This document shows, in pieces, positions 29,990-35,950 of a DNA stretch of 36,309 nt. A model generated the notes under the pieces. It made no database searches. It had not been told where the DNA came from and saw only the letters and a list, made by a program, of their open reading frames with translations. The translations under genes and the position numbers were made by a program. Location: positions 1 to 36,309 of IMG/VR virus record IMGVR_UViG_3300042874_000042; one strand, 5' to 3'. Positions within the stretch are counted from its first letter, which is position 1; every line of letters starts with the position of its first letter. The stretch is from a virus.

Positions 29990-30724
29990 ATGGAAATAAT
30001 TAATAACAAATCAGAAAATAACGTAATCTATGAAACGATTGATTATGGAATGTTCAAATTTAGCGGGTTGCAAAGGTCAATCGGAAAATCGCACGTTAAT
30101 AAAATAATCAAATCAATAATGATGTTTGATACAAAAGAGCCGATAACGGTCGACCAGCACTTTATAGTGCTTGATGGTCATCATCGGATACAAGCAAGAA
30201 AAGAATTGAAAAGCCCAGTTTATTACAGAGTAGTAACATTAACCGAAGAGCAAAAACAATTATATATTTCAGCAACTAACTTAACAAGAAATAGGTGGAC
30301 AAATACGGACGTTTTGAATGCTATTTCAAATAAAGCCTTAACAGAAAACAAGATATTACTTTTAGAGTATGTATCTCAATTAATGATTTTGCCGTCATCA
30401 TTGATAATCTTATTTCTTTATGATAATAAAACAAATATTAATTCACAAGAGTTGTTAAATGATTTATTTTATGAAAATTACCGATTTTTCAATACATTGC
30501 AAACGCTTAAAATGTATGTAAAATGGACGCAGTTAATACCTATGATAAGAAGTAATACCTTTTGGAATATTGTTATAAAATATCCAGCACTAATGGAAAG
30601 TAAAGATATGATAGATAGACTGGGAGACAAGACTAATAAGACGCTCCGCAAAGCACTAACAGGCAACAGCAATGAAATGAATATGCTCCACTTTTTAGAA
30701 ATTCAAGGGTGGCTGAAAAGATGA
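29990..30724 (+). CDS. ParB/Srx-like domain protein, second copy type
   Basis: 244 residues from the ATG at 29990, chosen for the AAAGGAG ribosome binding site; the longer frame from 29957 includes the hairpin. The N-terminal domain has FKFSGLQRSIGKSHVNKIIK, then FDTKEPITVDQHFIVLDGHH and RIQARKELKSPVYYRVV, the ParB-fold pattern with a DGHHR motif (nuclease/CTPase fold). The rest is helical (TNTDVLNAISNKALTENKIL, YYFHTLQ-like repeats, MYVKWTQLIPMIRSNTFWNI) and may bind DNA or a partner. Phage members act as ParB-like nucleases or regulators. It differs clearly from the ParB-like gene at 423-974. Confidence 0.65.
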   Translation: MEIINNKSENNVIYETIDYGMFKFSGLQRSIGKSHVNKIIKSIMMFDTKEPITVDQHFIVLDGHHRIQARKELKSPVYYRVVTLTEEQKQLYISATNLTRNRWTNTDVLNAISNKALTENKILLLEYVSQLMILPSSLIILFLYDNKTNINSQELLNDLFYENYRFFNTLQTLKMYVKWTQLIPMIRSNTFWNIVIKYPALMESKDMIDRLGDKTNKTLRKALTGNSNEMNMLHFLEIQGWLKR

Positions 30725-31176
30725 AAACTATTCAAGAACAGATAGATAATCCTCCGCAATATAAAAATGTAAATCGTAATAAGGCATTGTCAAAGAACTT
30801 AAAACATTTAGATAGTATATTAACAAGTATAGAAAAAGAGACATTGATAAATACACGCACACTTATAAGAAAAAATATAACAATTTGCACTAATTTTAAC
30901 GATGTAATGAATTTTAATAAAAAAGTTGCGGAACATAGAAAAAATTATGATGGAACAATAAGAAGGACAAGAAACTGGAATAAATTATTATCAAAGACAA
31001 ACGAAAAAACAAAATACATAACAGATGTTTATGATGATTTTATTAAAAAGATTGCAGATTTACGACCGAGCCTTATTACAAGCGACCCTGAAATTGCTAA
31101 TATCATAAAGGATACAATAACATACTGCTTGCAGCGAAGCACAAGTATAAAGAATATTGGCGGACGAACTCTTTAA
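30721..31176 (+). CDS. basic helical protein of unknown function
   Basis: 151 residues from the ATG at 30721 (ATGA overlap with the previous stop). Strongly basic and helical: NPPQYKNVNRNKALSKNLKH, FNKKVAEHRKNYDGTIRRTR, NWNKLLSKTNEKTKYITDVY. No family recognised. The composition would suit nucleic-acid binding. It is the last gene before the 358-bp non-coding region, so it may function with the ParB-like protein whose stop overlaps its start. Confidence 0.5.
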   Translation: MKTIQEQIDNPPQYKNVNRNKALSKNLKHLDSILTSIEKETLINTRTLIRKNITICTNFNDVMNFNKKVAEHRKNYDGTIRRTRNWNKLLSKTNEKTKYITDVYDDFIKKIADLRPSLITSDPEIANIIKDTITYCLQRSTSIKNIGGRTL

Positions 31177-31534
31177 ACTCCATCTCTTTGATTTACTTAC
31201 TACGATGTTCTCAATAACTAACAGCAAGCCCGTCCAGTAACAATGCTGAGCGGGTAATGCTCGGAGATTTACTTACGAGTAGTGCATATAAATATTTTTT
31301 TTATGAAATTATTGGACATTTATTTTTTTTGTTTATTATAAATGGTATGCACTGCTAAAAAAAATGTAGATAATTATCAACCCCGCTCTTATTAATTTTT
31401 TTTTTGCAATTGAGGCGGGGAAGATAATAATGAAATCCTATAAAGTGCAAACTTGCAAGAAAACGCATCATAATTTTATAGAAATTTTATAGAACCATAT
31501 CGTTGAAGCCAACAAAATAGAAGGAAAGTAGAAA
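31177..31534 (+). other. 358-bp structured non-coding region, candidate origin or RNA
   Basis: No gene seen. It contains an 11-bp direct repeat GATTTACTTAC (31190-31200 and 31266-31276); an inverted repeat AGTAGTGCATA / TATGCACTGCT (31278-31288 and 31346-31356, one mismatch) enclosing 57 bp of almost pure A/T; a run of ten T (31396-31405) inside a GC stem CCCCGC / GCGGGG (31381-31386 and 31415-31420); and a GC-rich small structure near 31233-31264 with GAGC...GCTC. Long A/T tracts, direct repeats and inverted repeats downstream of the initiator and loader genes suit a replication origin; a structured RNA is an alternative. Confidence 0.4.
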
Positions 31535-31717
31535 ATGAATGAAAATCTAGTAAAAAATATGGACGAATTCGGATACGTTACATATAGATTAAATGGCAAA
31601 TTACACAGAGAAGACGGTCCCGCTATTGAGGAATCTGATGGTGAAAAACGTTGGTATTTAGAAGGTATCCAATACACCGAAGAAGAATTTAATAATAAAA
31701 TGCAAATTAAAATATAA
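31535..31717 (+). CDS. 23-residue-repeat protein, short paralogue
   Basis: 60 residues with AAGGAAAG before the ATG. It has the start MNENLVKNMDEFGYVTYRLN, one unit GKLHREDGPAIEESDGEKRW and the end IQYTEEEFNNKMQIKI. The start resembles MENLVKTMDVHG of the protein at 25450, and the shared end IQYTEEEF-NK shows common descent. Compared with four units in the long copy, only one is left, so units were lost or gained. Function unknown. It is the first gene after the non-coding region, in the same relative position as its paralogue at the start of the early operon. Confidence 0.65.
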   Translation: MNENLVKNMDEFGYVTYRLNGKLHREDGPAIEESDGEKRWYLEGIQYTEEEFNNKMQIKI

Positions 31718-31726
31718 TTTAAACAA

Positions 31727-31840
31727 ATGGTAAGAGAAGAAATAGAGTTGAATAACAGATTAAAAAAGGCGTTGAATATAGTAGATATTAGTGGTATGCT
31801 ATCTTGCTTAAAAGAACTTGCTGACATTAAAGAGGATTGA
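31727..31840 (+). CDS. small 37-residue protein
   Basis: MVREEIELNNRLKKALNIVD then ISGMLSCLKELADIKED. Short and amphipathic, probably helical. It starts 9 bp after the previous stop, with no clear ribosome binding site, and its end overlaps a second tiny frame at 31837. Codon use resembles real genes here. No function can be read. Confidence 0.4.
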   Translation: MVREEIELNNRLKKALNIVDISGMLSCLKELADIKED

Positions 31841-31947
31841 ATAAAACTTGCGGTTTTGAAGATAGTAGAGACCTGTCAATTAACATAGACGATGTAAGTT
31901 CTTTAAGACGAACTGCCGATTTTATTAAATGGTTAGCTAATTATTAA
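31837..31947 (+). CDS. possible 36-residue protein (TTG start)
   Basis: From a TTG at 31837 the frame reads MNKTCGFEDSRDLSINIDDV then SSLRRTADFIKWLANY. The second half looks like genuine helical coding sequence. The only available start is the TTG overlapping the previous TGA, and AGAGGA is too close for an ideal ribosome binding site. It could be expressed by coupling, or be a relic of a longer gene. Confidence 0.35.
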   Translation: MNKTCGFEDSRDLSINIDDVSSLRRTADFIKWLANY

Positions 31948-32023
31948 TTCAGTAAAGTTATATACAAACCCGAGCAAGTAAGAAAACTGCTCAATAATTT
32001 TTAAATAAAATAAAGGAGTATAA

Positions 32024-32224
32024 ATGACTATACACACAATAAAATTTATTAATGATATTGAAGAAGACCAATATCGTTCTGATTTGCAGATTTGCAAACT
32101 CGCATTTTCCAATTATTTTGATGAGTTGGAAGAACAAAGAATTGACGAAACGACTAAAAAGTATTTGAAAAATTCGGCTCTATTCGGAGCAGGGTTATTA
32201 TTAGCAATATTATATTTTATATAG
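32024..32224 (+). CDS. small protein with C-terminal hydrophobic anchor
   Basis: 66 residues with AAAGGAG 6 nt before the ATG. The first 45 residues are charged (MTIHTIKFINDIEEDQYRSD; FDELEEQRIDETTKKYLKNS) and the last 18 are hydrophobic (ALFGAGLLLAILYFI). A tail-anchored membrane protein is likely. No family recognised. An upstream gap of about 76 bp without a gene separates it from the previous small ORF. Confidence 0.5.
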   Translation: MTIHTIKFINDIEEDQYRSDLQICKLAFSNYFDELEEQRIDETTKKYLKNSALFGAGLLLAILYFI

Positions 32225-32232
32225 GTAAGACA

Positions 32233-32547
32233 ATGAATAACACAAATTTCACAATACTTGTAAGCAATTCAAATGAGAGAGAATTTAATCTGCTCAATGC
32301 AAAGGCGAAGGAATACTCTACAAATGACGATAGATTGATTAACTTCAAAGAAACCGCAGAAATGATGAAAACCACACCTGAATGGGCTTGCTGGAACTTA
32401 GCAACAAAACACTTACAAAGTGTTAGAAAAATGTTATGTGAAGCGGACTTAACAAAAGAATATATTGACGAAAAGACAGGCGACATTAGAAATTATATGC
32501 TGCTACTAAAAGCAATCTTATTTGAAAAACATAATATTGAGGTTTAA
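32233..32547 (+). CDS. conserved phage helical protein (weak DUF1599/Nmad-like resemblance)
   Basis: 104 residues, all-helical. The order NDDRLINFKETAEMMKTTPE, WACWNLATKHLQSVRKML, and finally YIDEKTGDIRNYMLLLKAIL resembles small phage proteins that have 'DR..NF...A......P....w....KH..si..........yi.EK.gD..nY..LL'. That arrangement recalls the all-alpha DUF1599 (nucleotide modification-associated) group and MazG-type folds, but the similarity is only by eye. It starts 8 bp after the membrane-anchored gene, with GGTAAG as ribosome binding site. Confidence 0.5.
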   Translation: MNNTNFTILVSNSNEREFNLLNAKAKEYSTNDDRLINFKETAEMMKTTPEWACWNLATKHLQSVRKMLCEADLTKEYIDEKTGDIRNYMLLLKAILFEKHNIEV

Positions 32548-32548
32548 A

Positions 32549-32737
32549 ATGAAATGTGAAAATTGCCACTTTTGGGAGGTAGTAATGTCCCCATCCATTG
32601 GGATATGTAACAACAAGCAAGGGATTAATTTTAAGAAGACAATGCTAAGTAATGATAGTTGCAATTCCTTTTCTGAAAAAATAAAGTATGATATGCCTGA
32701 AGGTTTTCAAGAAATATTCGGAGGATTTAAGAAATGA
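32549..32737 (+). CDS. small cysteine-rich (zinc-binding) protein
   Basis: 62 residues from the ATG at 32549, with GAGG upstream; the earlier start at 32522 would overlap the previous gene by 26 bp. Cysteines are spaced as CENCHFWE at 3-10, GICNNKQG near 20-27 and NDSCNSF near 40-46, the C-x2-C...C...C pattern of small phage zinc-ribbon-like proteins. Partner and role are unknown. Its stop overlaps the start of the following small gene by ATGA. Confidence 0.55.
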   Translation: MKCENCHFWEVVMSPSIGICNNKQGINFKKTMLSNDSCNSFSEKIKYDMPEGFQEIFGGFKK

Positions 32738-32892
32738 TACGTCACGAAAAAAACACAAACAACAAAATCGGGCTTGCAGACAATAAAATTGAGAAAAAAC
32801 CCCGTTATTCAAGGTTTGATTATTTTTCAGCAAGGGAGTATTTTAGACAATTATTTAAAGAGCAAGATGAATTAGAAACCTTACATAAATAG
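32734..32892 (+). CDS. 52-residue basic protein
   Basis: ATGA overlap with the zinc-ribbon-like gene. The sequence MIRHEKNTNNKIGLADNKIE, KKPRYSRFDYFSAREYFRQL, FKEQDELETLHK is highly charged with an aromatic centre and no membrane segment. The overlap start and codon use support a real gene. No family recognised. Confidence 0.5.
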   Translation: MIRHEKNTNNKIGLADNKIEKKPRYSRFDYFSAREYFRQLFKEQDELETLHK

Positions 32893-32930
32893 CAGAATCC
32901 AGCAGTAGATTAATCACTAAAATAAATAAG

Positions 32931-33743
32931 ATGGAAATTAATAAAATATACAATGAAAACAACTTGGAAACGATGGCAAGAATGCCTGATAATTTCGTAG
33001 ATTTAACACTAACAAGCCCGCCGTATGATAATTTGAGAAATTACAACGGATATTCGTTTGATTTTGAAAATGTGGCAAAGGAACTATTTAGGATAACAAA
33101 AGAAGGCGGGTTAGTCGTTTGGGTGGTTGCAGACGCATAAATAGACGGCTCGGAGACAGGCACAAGTTTTAAACAAGCCTTGTATTTTAAAGAAATTGGC
33201 TTTAAATTACACGACACTATGATTTACCAAAGCGATAGACCGCCACTAAATCATAATAGGTATGAGCAAAAATTTGAATATATGTTTGTTTTTAGTAAAG
33301 GGAGACCAAAAACTTTTAATCCATTGAAAATGAAAACAATTAACGCAGGTAAGAAGCAAAATATGCAGAGAAATACTACAAAAGTTGAAACAGAAAATAA
33401 AGCAATGAAACGACGAAATCAAATTAACTATACTAAAGAAACTAAGATCATTGGCAATGTTTGGTTTTACAACACTGGTTTATATGGAACGTCAAAAGAT
33501 GGTTTTGCTTTTGAACACCCAGCAATATTTCCTGAAAAGTTGGCAACCGACCATATTCTAAGTTGGAGCAACGAAAACGATTTAATTTACGACCCATTTA
33601 TGGGGAGTGGAACAACAGCCAAGCAATGTATTTTGACAAACCGAAGTTTTATCGGTAGTGAAATATCAAAAGAATATTGCAAAATAGCAGAAAAAAGAAT
33701 TGAAATTTACAAAAACAATCTATTTTACAAGAAACAGAGTTAA
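32931..33743 (+). pseudogene. DNA methyltransferase (beta-class N4/N6 type) interrupted by one in-frame stop
   Basis: A 271-codon frame in which codon 70 is TAA (33138-33140). Upstream are NENNLETMARMPDNFVDLTL and TSPPYDN at 28-34 (motif IV, catalytic SPPY). Downstream, in the same frame, are IDGSETGTSFKQALYFKEIG, IYQSDRPPLNHNRYEQKFEY, and DPFMGSGTTAKQ near 221-232 (motif I, SAM binding), the order of beta-class methyltransferases. In relatives the stretch reads like 'DATinGSETGTSFkQAL', so the stop replaces about one threonine codon. A TTG at 33180 could restart translation, but it has no ribosome binding site and would lose motif IV. Unless the stop is a sequencing error or is read through, the enzyme is inactive. 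Confidence 0.8.
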
Positions 33744-33947
33744 ATGAAAACATTTATTATATTATTAACAATAAACATTATTCTGTATTTCTATATTGTT
33801 CGGAGATTTTTAGCATTTTTGAAAGGTTTAAATGTAAGTAAAGAAAATATAACAACGTTATTATATTTAAACTCAGTAAAGAAAAATAAAGAACTTGGAG
33901 AGGCAATAAATTATTTAATTTTTAACAAAAACGAGGTAAAAAAATGA
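33744..33947 (+). CDS. small membrane protein
   Basis: 67 residues, starting directly after the methyltransferase stop. The first 25 residues are hydrophobic (MKTFIILLTINIILYFYIVR), followed by a short charged helical tail (LAFLKGLNVSKENITTLLYL; LGEAINYLIFNKNEVKK). Inner-membrane anchored with a cytoplasmic tail is likely. No family recognised. The stop overlaps the next start by ATGA. Confidence 0.45.
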   Translation: MKTFIILLTINIILYFYIVRRFLAFLKGLNVSKENITTLLYLNSVKKNKELGEAINYLIFNKNEVKK

Positions 33948-34207
33948 AAAACTTAAAATTCCACACACTTAGACCACGTGCCTTTGTGGTGGCAAATGAC
34001 AAAGATGAAAGATTATTGATTTATGACGGGATTAAAATCCTTTACATAAACAAAGAAAAAATATATTTAGATTTTCAATATTGGAATTACAGAAAAGCAG
34101 TTCCAGCAAGGAATGAATTTTTAAAATGCAAAAGTAAAGATGTAACTAACAGAATATTAAAAAATATATATTTATTCGATTCGTTGAACGGGGTAAATAA
34201 TGATTAA
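33944..34207 (+). CDS. small basic protein of unknown function
   Basis: 87 residues. Start MKNLKFHTLRPRAFVVANDK, then ERLLIYDGIKILYINKEKIY and QYWNYRKAVPARNEFLKCKS. Basic beta then helical, with no catalytic motif. Starts by ATGA overlap and ends 8 bp inside the MazG-like gene, so it belongs to this small-gene run. No function can be assigned. Confidence 0.45.
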   Translation: MKNLKFHTLRPRAFVVANDKDERLLIYDGIKILYINKEKIYLDFQYWNYRKAVPARNEFLKCKSKDVTNRILKNIYLFDSLNGVNND

Positions 34208-34493
34208 TCTACAACCCAGAATTTTAATTTGGGCAAATGATAGAGGCTTATTAAGCAAGAACAATGCCAAAAATCAGTATATTAAAACAACCGAAGAAGT
34301 TGGAGAGTTAGGAAAGGCAATCTTAGAGAACGATATTCCTGAAATTTATGACGCTATTGGAGATATTGCGGTTACCTTAATAATCTTGGCTAATCAATAC
34401 GGGACTGATTTCAGTTCTTGCATTGAATTGGCTTATAATGCTATCAAAGACCGCAAAGGGAAAACAATAGATGGAACATTTATCAAAGATTAA
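34200..34493 (+). CDS. MazG-like nucleotide pyrophosphohydrolase
   Basis: 97 residues. The stretch YIKTTEEVGELGKAILENDI, PEIYDAIGDIAVTLIILANQ contains the EExxE...ExxD metal-binding pattern of MazG/all-alpha NTP pyrophosphatases. These hydrolyse NTPs (or modified dNTPs, and in some phages (p)ppGpp), cleaning nucleotide pools or moderating the stringent response. The length is typical for a single-domain phage MazG. It overlaps the previous and the next gene. Confidence 0.75.
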   Translation: MINLQPRILIWANDRGLLSKNNAKNQYIKTTEEVGELGKAILENDIPEIYDAIGDIAVTLIILANQYGTDFSSCIELAYNAIKDRKGKTIDGTFIKD

Positions 34494-34641
34494 AGCACAA
34501 TGGTTGAAAGATACGGATTATTTTAGAATAACAATCAATGATAAAACAATAGTAATAGCGTCCCAAGAGATATATAAATTAATTGAGGAAATAGAATGGC
34601 AGCAAAAAGATTATTATGCTTGGAAAGAGTGCCAAAAATAA
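34471..34641 (+). CDS. 56-residue protein between MazG-like and nuclease genes
   Basis: From the ATG at 34471 the frame reads MEHLSKIKAQWLKDTDYFRI, TINDKTIVIASQEIYKLIEE, IEWQQKDYYAWKECQK. It overlaps the MazG-like gene by 23 bp and the nuclease gene by 46 bp. The peptide looks coding (amphipathic beta then helix) and fills a gap that otherwise would hold no gene. No family recognised. Confidence 0.5.
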   Translation: MEHLSKIKAQWLKDTDYFRITINDKTIVIASQEIYKLIEEIEWQQKDYYAWKECQK

Positions 34642-34943
34642 GTTATCCAATTTTATATAATTATTTGAAAGAAAATTACGAAGTAGAAATTGAGTATAAG
34701 TTTTGTCCAACAAGAAGGTGGCGATTTGATTTTGCTATTCCGAGCGTCAAATTAGCAATTGAGATAGAGGGCGGGACTTGGATTTACGGGAGGCACAACA
34801 GGGCTTCAAGCATTCATTTAGATTTTGAAAAATACAACAATGCAGCACGTTTGGGTTGGAGGCTTTTGAGATTTATTCCAGCACAATTAAAAGAGAAAAA
34901 AACTTACGATTTAATTGATAAAACAATAAAGGCAAATTTATGA
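34596..34943 (+). CDS. small PD-(D/E)XK-type nuclease (VSR/DUF559-like)
   Basis: 115 residues with GAGG upstream of the ATG. The core is FCPTRRWRFDFAIPSVKLAI, EIEGGTWIYGRH, then LDFEKYNNAARLGWRLLRFI, with D, E and E-I-E in the order expected for the PD-(D/E)XK fold: DFA...LAIEIEGG. The 'N.A...GWr.lRf' ending is shared with VSR-like and phage DUF559-type nucleases, some of which cut Holliday junctions. It could be the resolvase of this phage. The stop overlaps the next start by ATGA. Confidence 0.65.
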   Translation: MAAKRLLCLERVPKISYPILYNYLKENYEVEIEYKFCPTRRWRFDFAIPSVKLAIEIEGGTWIYGRHNRASSIHLDFEKYNNAARLGWRLLRFIPAQLKEKKTYDLIDKTIKANL

Positions 34944-35212
34944 GATTATTAGAAGAATTACAACAAAAAGACTTAACGGACGATTTACAAATATTAGCAG
35001 ACTACTTAGGTATAGAGCAAGTAAAATTGTTAATCAAACATTTAGGGGGAATAACTTTTTATATTCCAAAATATAACGCACTTTACAAGACTGCAAAACG
35101 CTTTATAAGAAACAATCCTAACTATACGACAAAGCAATATGCTTTAATGCTAACATTATCAGAAAGCACTATATTTAGGATATTGAAGGATTTAAGAGAC
35201 GAAAAACTTTGA
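34940..35212 (+). CDS. Mor-like transcription activator
   Basis: 90 residues. The sequence LQILADYLGIEQVKLLIKHL, GGITFYIPKYNALYKTAKRF, IRNNPNYTTKQYALMLTLSE, STIFRILKDLRDEKL follows the Mor/C family pattern: an N-terminal dimerisation helix, the 'GGt.lYIPk' turn, then a helix-turn-helix with 'la..y.lS...v.ri'. In Mu, Mor and C activate middle and late promoters that lack good -35 boxes. It is the last gene of the early plus-strand run, which suits an activator of the divergent late promoters at 2187-2273. The stop overlaps the stop of the convergent minus-strand gene by 21 bp. Confidence 0.65.
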   Translation: MRLLEELQQKDLTDDLQILADYLGIEQVKLLIKHLGGITFYIPKYNALYKTAKRFIRNNPNYTTKQYALMLTLSESTIFRILKDLRDEKL

Positions 35213-35758
35213 AAAGTAATTAACAATCTCTTGTAAATCGTCTTTATTTAGAGTAAAGAAGGGGCGGGGTGGCATTATGATTTCGTGTGGTTGAGTATAT
35301 TTCACTTTACGTCCCTTTTCTATTAGTTCAGCGGCTTTTTTATTGGATATAAAGAAGATATTTCCAGCAAAAGCGATATAAGGCGAACCACCCGGATGTT
35401 TAATCTTTCCACCTAATTGATGGATTGAAGCATATTTAGAATTTGCACTCAAAACAATGGATTTACCTCGTGGTGATACTTCTATTGAGTTGAATAATCG
35501 TCCAGTTCTATAAAGAGTGGGTTCTAATAAATAACCTTTTCTTGTATAGTTCTTTTTAGAACTTGGAGCGAGTGGATGCCATTTAGAAGAGCCACCTGAA
35601 AAAAGTCCAGTGCCTTGTCCGTCCCAGCGACCACCAGCGTCGAAATTTTGTTGGACAAAGGCAAATATTAACGCAGATATTACTTCTAATGCAGGAGTAA
35701 AATTTTTACTATTAAAATCCTTTACAATTAAGGAAAATTTATTTACAATATCATTCAT
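35192..35758 (-). CDS. phage virion morphogenesis protein (Mu gpG-like)
   Basis: 188 residues. Landmarks: IFAFVQQNFDAGGRWDGQGT, WHPLAPSSKKNYTRKGYLLE, PTLYRTGRLFNSIEVSPRGK, YASIHQLGGKIKHPGGSPYI, IIMPPRPFFTLNKDDLQEIV. These are the hallmarks of the phage virion morphogenesis family (Mu gpG, P2 tail completion gpS): 'W.pL.p.T...r', 'L..tG.L..Si', 'YA.iHQ.G' and 'mPaRPfl'. The role is in connecting head and tail. It is transcribed leftward from the ART-domain gene and ends facing the Mor-like gene. Confidence 0.8.
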   Translation of the reverse strand: MNDIVNKFSLIVKDFNSKNFTPALEVISALIFAFVQQNFDAGGRWDGQGTGLFSGGSSKWHPLAPSSKKNYTRKGYLLEPTLYRTGRLFNSIEVSPRGKSIVLSANSKYASIHQLGGKIKHPGGSPYIAFAGNIFFISNKKAAELIEKGRKVKYTQPHEIIMPPRPFFTLNKDDLQEIVNYFSKFFVS

Positions 35759-35776
35759 AATAATTAAGGTTTAAAA

Positions 35777-35950
35777 ATGGAATTAACAGAAAAACAAAAG
35801 CAAGAAATAAACGATTTATTCAAAAATTATCGTATTCATAATGACGAGGAAAAACTATTAAAAGAACTTGAAAAATATAAATTTGAAGACGGCAGTTATT
35901 CTTTATTTATTAGATGGAAATTAGACTATATTTCAACGTCCAACACATAA
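35777..35950 (+). CDS. possible 57-residue plus-strand gene inside the leftward head operon
   Basis: ATG at 35777 opens MELTEKQKQEINDLFKNYRI, HNDEEKLLKELEKYKFEDGS, YSLFIRWKLDYISTSNT. It fills the 167-bp gap between the two minus-strand genes and overlaps the ART-gene end by 25 bp. The peptide is charged, helical and looks coding, and the minus strand of the gap is full of stops. No family recognised. An independently expressed 'moron'-type gene is possible. Confidence 0.4.
   Translation: MELTEKQKQEINDLFKNYRIHNDEEKLLKELEKYKFEDGSYSLFIRWKLDYISTSNT

Noticed and set aside
31177-31300. tRNA or ribozyme in the GC-rich part of the non-coding region
   Set aside because: No T-loop GTTCGA-type sequence, no acceptor pairing and no hammerhead core were found; only small stems remain.
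32931-33743. Alternative genetic code with TAA reassigned
   Set aside because: TAA ends most other genes in the window, so a single internal TAA is better explained by mutation or sequence error.
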